Part shown: in pieces, positions 1 through 7,532 of the stretch | Layout of the letters: each line of letters starts with the position of its first letter | How positions within the stretch are numbered: the first letter of the stretch is position 1 | Assembly (NCBI GenBank): GCA_024233515.1 | Contig: JACKPO010000008.1 | Span: 31,313 to 95,312 of the forward strand | Direction of reading: 5' to 3' | DNA: 64,000 bases | DNA from: Chlamydiales bacterium | Lineage (GTDB): Bacteria > Chlamydiota > Chlamydiia > Chlamydiales > Simkaniaceae | The notes under the pieces: generated by a model | Told to the model about the DNA's origin: nothing | Databases searched by the model: none | The model's input: the letters and a program-made list of their open reading frames with translations, nothing else | Made by a program: the position numbers and the translations under genes

Positions 1-1
1 T

Positions 2-454
2 TCCCTCGTTCGGGGCCTTCTTGTTGGACTGATCACCTACCTCGTTGGACAAAGCTTTTACCTCGTTTTTCAGGGGCACTTTCTTCCCATCCATGATCCC
101 TGGATCTTTCTATACTTTATCATTTTTGGAGGCCTTGCCTTTGGAAGTCTTGGAACAGCAATTGGGATGTGGTCGAATAGCTTTGAACATGTCGGCGCTG
201 TCAGCATGCTCGTCCTTCTTCCCCTCATCTATCTTGGCGGGGTCTTCTTCAGTCTCGATCAAGCCCACACCTTTTGGCAAACTCTCTCCCACTTCAATCC
301 CCTCTACTATATGATCGATGGGATACGGTATGGGATGCTCGGCACCTCTGACCTCAGCGCACCCCTCGCGGCTCTAGTCACCTTAGCCTTCTTTCTCCTC
401 TGCTACGTCCTTGCCCTCCTTAGTCTCCGCCCCGGAAAAAACTACCTCCGCTAA
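2..454 (+). CDS. ABC-2 type transporter permease, C-terminal part (5' end outside window)
   Basis: The open frame enters from the left edge, so only about the last 150 residues are seen. They hold several hydrophobic segments: a FLYFIIFGGLAFGSLG-type helix, then LVLLPLIYLGGVFFS, and a last helix FLLCYVLALLSL before a short basic tail. The combination of an LPLIYLGGVFFS helix, HFNPLYYMIDGIRYG loop and final helix is typical of ABC-2 exporter permeases of the YadH/DrrB kind. These form the membrane half of an exporter with a separate ATPase, presumably encoded to the left. Substrate unknown. The gene ends 8 bp before the convergent small gene. Confidence 0.8.
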   Translation, partial: SLVRGLLVGLITYLVGQSFYLVFQGHFLPIHDPWIFLYFIIFGGLAFGSLGTAIGMWSNSFEHVGAVSMLVLLPLIYLGGVFFSLDQAHTFWQTLSHFNPLYYMIDGIRYGMLGTSDLSAPLAALVTLAFFLLCYVLALLSLRPGKNYLR

Positions 455-461
455 ATAGGTT

Positions 462-689
462 TTAACGGATCGATGCTTTGAGGCGTTGATTCGCCTCTCT
501 CATCTTCCGCATGTGACGGGTAATGATGAGGGTAAAATGGCGAGTCATGTTATCAAGAAACTGCTTCTTTTCATCCTTTGTGAACTTTGAATAAAAAGCC
601 TTAAAGGGATGAGGATCACGAGCGGGGTTGATCGTCTGGTCCGACTGCTGCCGTATCTGTCTCTTTGCTCCGATGGGGCTGGTGCTCAT
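462..689 (-). CDS. small basic protein translationally coupled to the secretin
   Basis: A 75-residue unrecognised protein whose first 74 bp overlap the 3' end of the secretin gene in another frame. The ATG has a good Shine-Dalgarno sequence (GGGAG, 7 nt upstream), which argues for a real, coupled gene rather than a shadow. Residues 1-30 are polar and probably disordered. Residues 31-75 look helical and strongly basic (KAFYSKFTKDEKKQF ... HMRKMREANQRLKASIR). There is no signal peptide or membrane segment, so it should be cytoplasmic. Coupling suggests a role with the secretin, for example as an assembly factor, but no family is recognised. Confidence 0.55.
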   Translation of the reverse strand: MSTSPIGAKRQIRQQSDQTINPARDPHPFKAFYSKFTKDEKKQFLDNMTRHFTLIITRHMRKMREANQRLKASIR

Positions 690-2316
690 ACGTTTTCTCC
701 CGTTTGACCATATCGATTCCCTGCTGAAAATCTGCAGGATAGAGGGTCTGATTTCTGAATTGGTTTTCTTGGAACGCCGTCACATTTTTATACTCGTTGC
801 CTGAGTGGATGATCTGTGGACGGACAAAGACAATCACGTTACGCTTCTCTTCTTCTTCTGTAGATTTACTGAACGCAGCCCCAATGAACGGGAGACCACC
901 TAAACAAGGCAGACCAGACTTATGGTGACGTTTCGAGTTGCGAATCATCCCAGTCAGAACCAAAAAGCTTTGATCGGGAACATGGACTTGCGTTGCCATG
1001 TCGGTTTTCGTTGTGTTAATCCCATTCGACGTATTCGCAATCCGATTCAAATTTGGAATCACGTCAGTAATTTCTTCTGCAATCTCAAGGGTGATCATAT
1101 CCCCATCACCCAAAAGCGGGGTGATGTTGAGCTTCACCCCAACATCGCGGTATTCAATATTTGCAGAGGTTTGCTGCGAGGCACCAATTGTTTCAACCGT
1201 TGATCCGGTGAAGGCGATATTGTCTCCGACAAAGATTCTCGAAAGCTTATTGTCTTGCGTGATGATCTTCTGGTTGAGAACAATGGTGCTATCCCCATCA
1301 GCTTGCAGGGCAGAAACCAAACTTCCTAGCGAAAGATAGCTTTTACCCTTGTGTAGGATAATATCCCCAATCACCCCCAAATCAAAGCCCCGTCCCAACG
1401 GAAACTGATCCGCTCCAGTGGGTGGATTGTCTGCATTGATCCCCTGTAGGGTTGATGCAAACGGCGCTTTTCGATGAGAGGCGGGGAAATTACCCATTCC
1501 ATACCCAAATTTATCCCGGTATTGACCACCCGCTGCCCACTCAAGTCCAAACTCAAGCCCCTTTTTCACATCAGTCTCGATCACGAGAACCTCAATGAAA
1601 ACCTGTTTTTTGGGGACATCGAGTGACTGAATAAGATCGGTCAGCTCGTCAATACCTTCTTCTGTTCCGGTGTAAAGGATCGAGTTTGTTGATTGGACCC
1701 ATTGCATGGAATCAATCGTTTCAACAAGATCTTTTGATCGACCGGGATTGTGTTTTAACGTTGCTGCGACATTTTTGATCGCTGAGAGAATTTCCGTTCC
1801 AACATGGTACTGCAACTTATAAACGAAAAAGTCTCCCTTTTTCTGAAACTCATGAAACGGGAGGAGCTGAGTGCCTTTAAAGTCGCTAACGAGTCGAACT
1901 TCCTCCTTCTCTCCCGAACGGCCTTTGTGTTTGGCGAGTTTGAGCATTTTATGCTCTTTGAGCTCCCACTCCTCCATCTTCTCAACAAGAAAGTATCCAC
2001 CCTTTTCCTCAGCTTTAATCCCTTGTTGACTCAAGAGTTCAACCATAATTTCTAAGATTTTTTCAGGCGTTGTCGCTCGTCCAGTCACCAGGCTGATGTT
2101 GAAGTCGAGGAGCTTTTCATCATAAATGAAATTCTGCTCAGAAATCTCGCTGACAAATCTTAAAAACTCAAGCATCGAAACATCTTGAAAATTCACCGTC
2201 ACCGCTCTTTCTTCTGATTCTGGAGGCGTGAGCTGAAATCTAAGCTCCTCTTCCCCACTTAAAGGAGTGGCGACAAAAGAGAGGAGCGTTGCAAGTTGAA
2301 CAATCTTGTGTTTCAT
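616..2316 (-). CDS. secretin, type II secretion GspD-like outer-membrane channel
   Basis: 566 residues beginning with a Sec signal peptide (hydrophobic core to about residue 20, then GEEELRF). Residues ~35-115 form an N0/N1-like domain (VTVNFQDVSMLEFLRFVSE). Residues ~205-235 form a further ring-building domain (STNSILYTGTEEGIDEL). The secretin beta-barrel occupies ~235-510, with the diagnostic stretches VPKKQVFIEVLVIETD, VGVKLNITP and the C-terminal block VLTGMIRNSK ... SGLPCLGGLPFIGAAFS. Secretins form the multimeric outer-membrane gate. The length and repeat number fit a short GspD better than the long chlamydial type III secretin SctC. No other secretion gene is adjacent. The last ~45 residues are polar and overlap the coupled small gene. 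Confidence 0.8.
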   Translation of the reverse strand: MKHKIVQLATLLSFVATPLSGEEELRFQLTPPESEERAVTVNFQDVSMLEFLRFVSEISEQNFIYDEKLLDFNISLVTGRATTPEKILEIMVELLSQQGIKAEEKGGYFLVEKMEEWELKEHKMLKLAKHKGRSGEKEEVRLVSDFKGTQLLPFHEFQKKGDFFVYKLQYHVGTEILSAIKNVAATLKHNPGRSKDLVETIDSMQWVQSTNSILYTGTEEGIDELTDLIQSLDVPKKQVFIEVLVIETDVKKGLEFGLEWAAGGQYRDKFGYGMGNFPASHRKAPFASTLQGINADNPPTGADQFPLGRGFDLGVIGDIILHKGKSYLSLGSLVSALQADGDSTIVLNQKIITQDNKLSRIFVGDNIAFTGSTVETIGASQQTSANIEYRDVGVKLNITPLLGDGDMITLEIAEEITDVIPNLNRIANTSNGINTTKTDMATQVHVPDQSFLVLTGMIRNSKRHHKSGLPCLGGLPFIGAAFSKSTEEEEKRNVIVFVRPQIIHSGNEYKNVTAFQENQFRNQTLYPADFQQGIDMVKREKTYEHQPHRSKETDTAAVGPDDQPRS

Positions 2317-2518
2317 ACTTATTATGATCGTTAATGGTTAAAGAAGTTCCAACTATAACAAGGATAACAAATTAGAAAATAGAAAAATTTGTTTGCCAAT
2401 GACTAGAAATGACAAAAGATGAAAATATGTTTTTTCGTAACCAACTAAAAACGAATACGCTAACACATTTGCTTCTTAATGGAAAATTAATAGAACAAGA
2501 ATGATTTGACGACACTAT

Positions 2519-3940
2519 CTAGAAATAGATGAGATAGTCGATGCCGAAAGTATAATCGCGATGTCCTAAGTGAGACGGATCGAGGTAATAAGGTGTCCCT
2601 GTTGCAATATTCCCCCCTGCACGATTGTTTTTTGCGTACAGCTTATCGGACGTTAGCTCAATACTTAAGAGATTGCCACGAAAGAGGTGATAGGCCCATG
2701 TCAGTGACATCCGCTCTTTCGGAACATTAAAACCAAGCGAGTTCCAGCTACGCGAATAAGAAAAAGCAAGGGAACTATCCCGTTTTCCAATCGCAAAAGA
2801 GTAGGCAAGCTCCACATCAAAAGCACGTGGTCTTGCTCCTTTAAAAGTCGTTCCATTTGAGCTGAACGAAGCATCCCTCTCATCAAAAGGGCGGAGCGCC
2901 TGATTATACTCCCCGATCAAGTTCCAACACTTCCAGGTGAAGTTAAAATTGGCATCGATCGCAGGAACCACTTTATGGAGCTGCTCAGTATTCGAAGGAT
3001 CCCCAAAGGCCACCTGCATCCCTAGAGAATCAGCCATGTTCCGGATAAAACCGACCCCAATTTTTCCATCAAAATCACTGGGATGAAAGTGAAACCCAAG
3101 GTTCATCCCGTAGTTGTTCACATTATGACCAGAGTCCGAGTGGCTATCGCCCTTTAGAGCAAAGACCGCTACCTGCATAAAGTCATTATAAAAACCAACA
3201 GTGACATCGCGAGCAAACGTTCGGAAAAGAATCTTCGTTAACGGGTCTTGAATCGCGTTATAGGTCGTATATTGCCCAAAAGGAAGATATGTTTGCCCAA
3301 TCGTTAAGTACCAAGGAGTGTACGAGAGATCCCCAAAAGTCACAAACATCGACTCCCCCTTAATTCTCGAGTTTGCCACACGGCTACGACTCAGTGTGGG
3401 ATCGACAGAGTAGTCGTAATTGATGGCCACAAAACCATAGACCCAAGGAGCCATCACAATCAAGAAGTCAAGTTCTGCTTGAACGAGATCAAGATCACTT
3501 CCTGCATGTCCACCTGCATCCCTTTGTACATATCCCGTAAACTCGATGTCCCCACTCATAAAAATACGAGGATGGATCGGATAAGGGATTTGCTCCTCCT
3601 TCATGAACTTAATCGCCTGCTCAAGCTCAAGGAGGATCATCAAATCCTTATTGACGTTCGAAAGACTCGACATGAGCTCATTCCCCTCGTACGTGGCCCG
3701 CACCCCTGGATAAGGGGAAGAGGTGACAAAGGTCCCAAAGTAGTCGACAATCTGTTGCTGCAATGTCAGCTCTTTTTTCTTCGTCGGTGCTTCAATCTCT
3801 TTCAGGAGGGGGTTCTGGTAACTCTGGCGAAGGGCCTCTTGCTGATTTTTTTGCTGCACATCTTGGTATTCCGCAAACGTTCCCTCTTGGATCGCAAACA
3901 ATGAAGAGGTTAGAAGACAGAGAGCAATCAATCGTTTCAT
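2519..3940 (-). CDS. outer-membrane beta-barrel porin, LbtU-like
   Basis: 473 residues with a short signal peptide (MKRLIALCLLTSSLFA). After a polar, Gln-rich stretch comes a conserved-looking segment TFVTSSPYPGVRATYEGNEL followed by a helical NVNKDLMILLELEQAI region. This resembles the start of the Legionella LbtU siderophore-porin family as I remember it. Residues ~125-473 alternate hydrophobic and polar residues as amphipathic strands. The protein ends in YTFGIDYLIYF, an aromatic C-terminus typical of BAM-inserted barrels. It overlaps the upstream peptidase gene by 4 bp (ATGA), so the two are probably translated together. The substrate is not evident; siderophore uptake is only a family-based guess. 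Confidence 0.6.
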   Translation of the reverse strand: MKRLIALCLLTSSLFAIQEGTFAEYQDVQQKNQQEALRQSYQNPLLKEIEAPTKKKELTLQQQIVDYFGTFVTSSPYPGVRATYEGNELMSSLSNVNKDLMILLELEQAIKFMKEEQIPYPIHPRIFMSGDIEFTGYVQRDAGGHAGSDLDLVQAELDFLIVMAPWVYGFVAINYDYSVDPTLSRSRVANSRIKGESMFVTFGDLSYTPWYLTIGQTYLPFGQYTTYNAIQDPLTKILFRTFARDVTVGFYNDFMQVAVFALKGDSHSDSGHNVNNYGMNLGFHFHPSDFDGKIGVGFIRNMADSLGMQVAFGDPSNTEQLHKVVPAIDANFNFTWKCWNLIGEYNQALRPFDERDASFSSNGTTFKGARPRAFDVELAYSFAIGKRDSSLAFSYSRSWNSLGFNVPKERMSLTWAYHLFRGNLLSIELTSDKLYAKNNRAGGNIATGTPYYLDPSHLGHRDYTFGIDYLIYF

Positions 3941-5862
3941 GGGAAATTTTCAATGGTTATTGGTTCTAGTTCATCTGCCGGCTCGAAGCCAAACACCTTT
4001 CCATAAAAGTAAAGCTCACTATCGAGAGCCTTCTTAATATTTTCAGACATCCTAAACCCGTGCCCCTCCCCTTCAAAGAGAAGGTAAGCGGTTGGAATTC
4101 CCTTCTTCTTAAGCACCTCAAACATCATCTCAGACTGCTCAGGTGGAACAACTCTATCCTCCGCCCCTTGAAATAAAATAATCGGGCACGATAACTGATC
4201 TGTATGATGGATCGGACTCAGGGCCCGATACTTTTCCTTCTCTTCCGGATAAGGGCCAATCAATCCATCAGTGTAGTGCATCTCAAACTTGTGGGTATGA
4301 CACGCAAGCGCCTCTAAATCGGAGATTCCATACGAACAGACTCCCGCCTTAAACACATCGCGGAATGTTAGCGCCGCAAGGGTGGTATACCCTCCAGCAC
4401 TTCCCCCCGAAATCGACATCCGTTCTCCATCAACACGCCCTTCTCTCACAAGATAAAGGGCACCATTGACACAGTCATCAACATCGACAACGCCCCAGTT
4501 CCTATTGAGCCTTTCGCGGTACTCCCTTCCATACCCTGTACTCCCCCCATAGTTCACATCCAAATATCCAAACCCACGCGACGTCCAAAACTGCGTTTCC
4601 AAACTCAAAACTGCTCGAGAACAAGCGGAAGGCCCCCCATGACTTTTCACAATAAGCGGGGGATGACCTGTTCCCTCATAATTTTTATTCTTCGGTGGAT
4701 AATAGAACCCATAGGCCGTTTTCCCCCCTTCTGTTGGGAATTCAATCACCTCAGGAGAAGAAAGGTATTCGCGATCGATCGTCAGCTCTTTTGACTTCCT
4801 GAGCCGCTTCAACTTTTTTTCCTTCACATCGAAGCTTGCTAAAACACGCAGCTCCGTGGGCGATGCTCCAGTAAAATAGAGCTTGCTTCCCACCACTTTA
4901 AAACTCCCATAACTCGTAAACGGAAGATCGAGCTCTTCTAAAGTCTTCTCTCTTGGATCAATAATCCCCACATGATCGATCCCTTTCACTGTATAAACAG
5001 TTGCAATCCGTCCATCGTCTAAAAAGCCGTAGTTTTCCATCCCGAAAACCCACAGAGGTTGACCAAACTCGGCCTCCATTGGGCAAAGAGACTCCCCATC
5101 TCCCTTATAGATGTTCCACCATCCGCTTCGATCAGAAACATAGTGAAGGACCCCTTCTGGTGACCACATCGGTTGGAAAATCGACTCATCCTTTCCTCCC
5201 GCAACCGCTCGAACATCAACAAGATTTCCTTCCTGATCTAAATTTCCTACCCAAAGGGTCGATCCATCCCAAGGCATATTCGAATGATCCCACGTTAAAA
5301 AGGCCATCTGATTCCCTTCAGGATGGAGGGTCGGCATCGAATAAAAATCATGCCCTTCATGAAGGACTTTTCCTCCCACTTCAACAAGACGGTTGATCAC
5401 CTCATGTTCAGAAACGTGCTCCTCTTCGACAGCGTAGACCTTTTCACCAGACACCAGAGGATTAGCATAACGCTTCCCCTCCTCGACAAAAAGTGGCTCC
5501 ACCAGTCCTGCACGATCTCTTCGATAAAGTCCCCCATCATGAAAGTTGGAAAAATAAACCACTCCATGAGCAACAGTAAAAGCTCCGCCACCATATTCAT
5601 GGACACGACTTCTCGCATTATAGGGGGCCTCTAAACAATCGATCGCCTCTCCGTCCCACTTGACCACCACAGAACGCCCTTGCTCCTCCGGTCTCATCTC
5701 ATTCCAATAGAGAGTCTCCCCATCTATGACGAGATCCCCCAAACGAACTGTTGATTCCACAATCATTGAAGAAGTGATCGGGGATTCCCACGATCCATAA
5801 GGTTTAGCCGTGACCATCGCTGTCCAAAGGGTTAAAAATATGAGCGTCTTACAAAATTTCAT
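3937..5862 (-). CDS. exported S9 family (prolyl oligopeptidase-type) serine peptidase
   Basis: 641 residues with a Sec signal peptide (KTLIFLTLWTAMVTAKP). Residues ~30-370 are a beta-propeller-like region with repeated strands such as PTLHPEGNQMAFLTWD and PMWSPEGVLHYVSDRSGWWNIY. Residues ~380-630 are the alpha/beta-hydrolase domain. The triad is visible: nucleophile Ser in SGGSAGGYTT, Asp in QGAEDRVVPPEQS, His in EGEGHGF. SHGGPSA is the oxyanion region. The family hydrolyses short peptides (dipeptidyl or acylaminoacyl peptidase). A periplasmic location is inferred. The stop overlaps the start of the downstream porin gene, suggesting linked peptide breakdown and uptake. Confidence 0.85.
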   Translation of the reverse strand: MKFCKTLIFLTLWTAMVTAKPYGSWESPITSSMIVESTVRLGDLVIDGETLYWNEMRPEEQGRSVVVKWDGEAIDCLEAPYNARSRVHEYGGGAFTVAHGVVYFSNFHDGGLYRRDRAGLVEPLFVEEGKRYANPLVSGEKVYAVEEEHVSEHEVINRLVEVGGKVLHEGHDFYSMPTLHPEGNQMAFLTWDHSNMPWDGSTLWVGNLDQEGNLVDVRAVAGGKDESIFQPMWSPEGVLHYVSDRSGWWNIYKGDGESLCPMEAEFGQPLWVFGMENYGFLDDGRIATVYTVKGIDHVGIIDPREKTLEELDLPFTSYGSFKVVGSKLYFTGASPTELRVLASFDVKEKKLKRLRKSKELTIDREYLSSPEVIEFPTEGGKTAYGFYYPPKNKNYEGTGHPPLIVKSHGGPSACSRAVLSLETQFWTSRGFGYLDVNYGGSTGYGREYRERLNRNWGVVDVDDCVNGALYLVREGRVDGERMSISGGSAGGYTTLAALTFRDVFKAGVCSYGISDLEALACHTHKFEMHYTDGLIGPYPEEKEKYRALSPIHHTDQLSCPIILFQGAEDRVVPPEQSEMMFEVLKKKGIPTAYLLFEGEGHGFRMSENIKKALDSELYFYGKVFGFEPADELEPITIENFP

Positions 5863-5911
5863 GCAAGCATGATAGCAACCAAGAAATTATTTAAGCAAGA
5901 ACGAAAGTAGG

Positions 5912-6247
5912 TCAAACTTGGCGCGCGCGCCCTTTCCAATGTTGTGTCGGATACTTCGCCTCAGTCATCTTCAACTTCTTTTCAGAAATTTCAAGAAGAT
6001 CGATATCGAGCTTCATCGCTAGAAGGAGGAGATTGTTGAAGATATCAGCAATCTCTTCTTTGATGTGTTGCGCCGTTTCAGGATGATTCATCACGGTCTC
6101 ACACTCTTCGAGAGTGAGCCAACGGAAAATCTCAGCGAGCTCTCCCGTTTCAGAAATGAGGGAGAGGACAAGATTTTTGGGATTATGAAACTGATCCCAC
6201 TCTCTTTCAGTGACAAATTTACGGAGCTGATCTTTAAGTATGTCCAT
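5912..6247 (-). CDS. MazG-like nucleotide pyrophosphohydrolase
   Basis: 111 residues, the size of a single-domain MazG-like all-alpha NTP pyrophosphohydrolase (RS21-C6/dCTPase type). Metal-binding acidic positions are present: the SLISETGELAEIFRW helix (ExxE) and the later EEIADIFNNLLLLAMKLDID helix (ExxD). The opening REWDQFHNPKNL is also typical of the family. It would hydrolyse non-canonical or excess NTPs/dNTPs to NMP and PPi in the cytoplasm. It is divergent from the permease gene 17 bp away, so both promoters must overlap coding sequence or be very compact. Confidence 0.8.
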   Translation of the reverse strand: MDILKDQLRKFVTEREWDQFHNPKNLVLSLISETGELAEIFRWLTLEECETVMNHPETAQHIKEEIADIFNNLLLLAMKLDIDLLEISEKKLKMTEAKYPTQHWKGRARQV

Positions 6248-6264
6248 ACTCTCTCTTATAAAAA

Positions 6265-7530
6265 ATGACAGAAAAAGAAGGAAGGACTATCTTCCATTCT
6301 ATGAATGTATCCCTTGGCGTTTTGATCCTTGTCTTCCTCGGCATTGCCCTCAGGCAACTCTTCCGTCTCCCCTTGCGCATTTGGCAAATCATGGGGATTG
6401 GCGCAGCGATCACCCTTTTTACAGGACAAATCTCCCTCCATCAAGCCCTTCATGCAATCGATTGGGATATCATCTTCTTCCTATTTGGGATGTTTTACGT
6501 CTGCAGCTCGCTCGAACAAAGTGGCCTCATCCACAACTTTGTCTCCCGCCACCTCTTGGAGGATTGTTCCAAGAAAGCCCTCGCCTTTTTTATCGTCTTT
6601 GGGATGGGGATTTTCTCCGCTCTCTTTATGAATGACACCCTTGCTATTTTAGGAACGCCTCTTCTCCTAAAAGTCGCTCATCATCGCCGCCTTCAAACGA
6701 CTCCCCTCCTCCTTGGCCTAGCCTTTGCTATCACCATCGGAAGTGTTTGCTCTCCCATCGGCAATCCCCAAAATCTCCTCATCGCTCTTCAAGCGCCCAT
6801 TGGCGCCCCCTTTGCCACCTTCCTAAAATATCTCGCTCTACCCACCCTGATCAATCTCATCCTCCTCTACTTCCTCCTCCTAAAATGGATGAACAAACCT
6901 GCCCACTACCACCATGAGATCGAAGAGACCGCTCCCCACAATAAACGGCTGATGACCCTCTCAAAACTTGCCCTTCTGATCATCATCGTCATGATCGGCT
7001 ATAATCTCATCGCCTCCTACCTCCCGATTCTTCCCATCCCCCTTCCAGGGATCGCCCTTATTCCCGCAGCTTTTCTTCTGATCCTCGGCCCTAAACGAAA
7101 AGAGATTTTCTCCCATCTTGATTGGGCGACTCTGATTTTCTTTATCGGACTCTTTATTGTGATGAAAAGTGTTTGGATCAACTCTTCCCTAAAAACGGTC
7201 CTCCTCTCCCCTACCCCATGGATGGAATCGATCCCGGGTGTCATGACCCTCAGCGCCCTTCTCTCCCAACTGATTTCGAACGTCCCCCTAGTTGCCCTCT
7301 ATCTCCCCACTCTCACCCAACAACCGGCCGCCACTTACATGGCCCTTGCCGCAGGCTCAACCATCGCTGGCAACTTCCTTATCTTCGGCGCCGCCAGCAA
7401 CTTTATCATCGCGCAAAACGCCGAAAAGCGGGGCGATCTATCCTTTACCTTCTTCACCTTTGCCAAATATGGCATCCCCCTCTCGCTTCTCAACTTCGCC
7501 ATCTACTGGCTCTCCCTCACCTACCTCTAA
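6265..7530 (+). CDS. ArsB/NhaD-like (SLC13/ion transporter superfamily) membrane permease
   Basis: 421 residues, almost entirely membrane helices (about 11). Typical features are FFLFGMFYVCSSLEQSGL, the intramembrane MNDTLAILGTPLLL segment, the SVCSPIGNPQNLLIAL motif (ArsB/SLC13 'SxxxPIGNPQN' signature) and a second repeat SQLISNVPLVALYLP ... GSTIAGNFLIFGAASN. Such proteins carry anions (arsenite, dicarboxylates) or exchange Na+/H+. The substrate cannot be fixed from sequence. The start at 6265 is used here; an internal ATG at 6301 (MNVSLGVL) sits directly at the first helix and is an alternative. Confidence 0.8.
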   Translation: MTEKEGRTIFHSMNVSLGVLILVFLGIALRQLFRLPLRIWQIMGIGAAITLFTGQISLHQALHAIDWDIIFFLFGMFYVCSSLEQSGLIHNFVSRHLLEDCSKKALAFFIVFGMGIFSALFMNDTLAILGTPLLLKVAHHRRLQTTPLLLGLAFAITIGSVCSPIGNPQNLLIALQAPIGAPFATFLKYLALPTLINLILLYFLLLKWMNKPAHYHHEIEETAPHNKRLMTLSKLALLIIIVMIGYNLIASYLPILPIPLPGIALIPAAFLLILGPKRKEIFSHLDWATLIFFIGLFIVMKSVWINSSLKTVLLSPTPWMESIPGVMTLSALLSQLISNVPLVALYLPTLTQQPAATYMALAAGSTIAGNFLIFGAASNFIIAQNAEKRGDLSFTFFTFAKYGIPLSLLNFAIYWLSLTYL

Positions 7531-7532
7531 AA

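Noticed and set aside
616..2316. Secretin as the type III secretion ring SctC
   Set aside because: It is much shorter than chlamydial SctC and no other type III genes are adjacent; a GspD-like assignment fits better.
5001..5634. Open frames antisense to the S9 peptidase gene
   Set aside because: Shadow frames of a well-supported coding region with no family resemblance.
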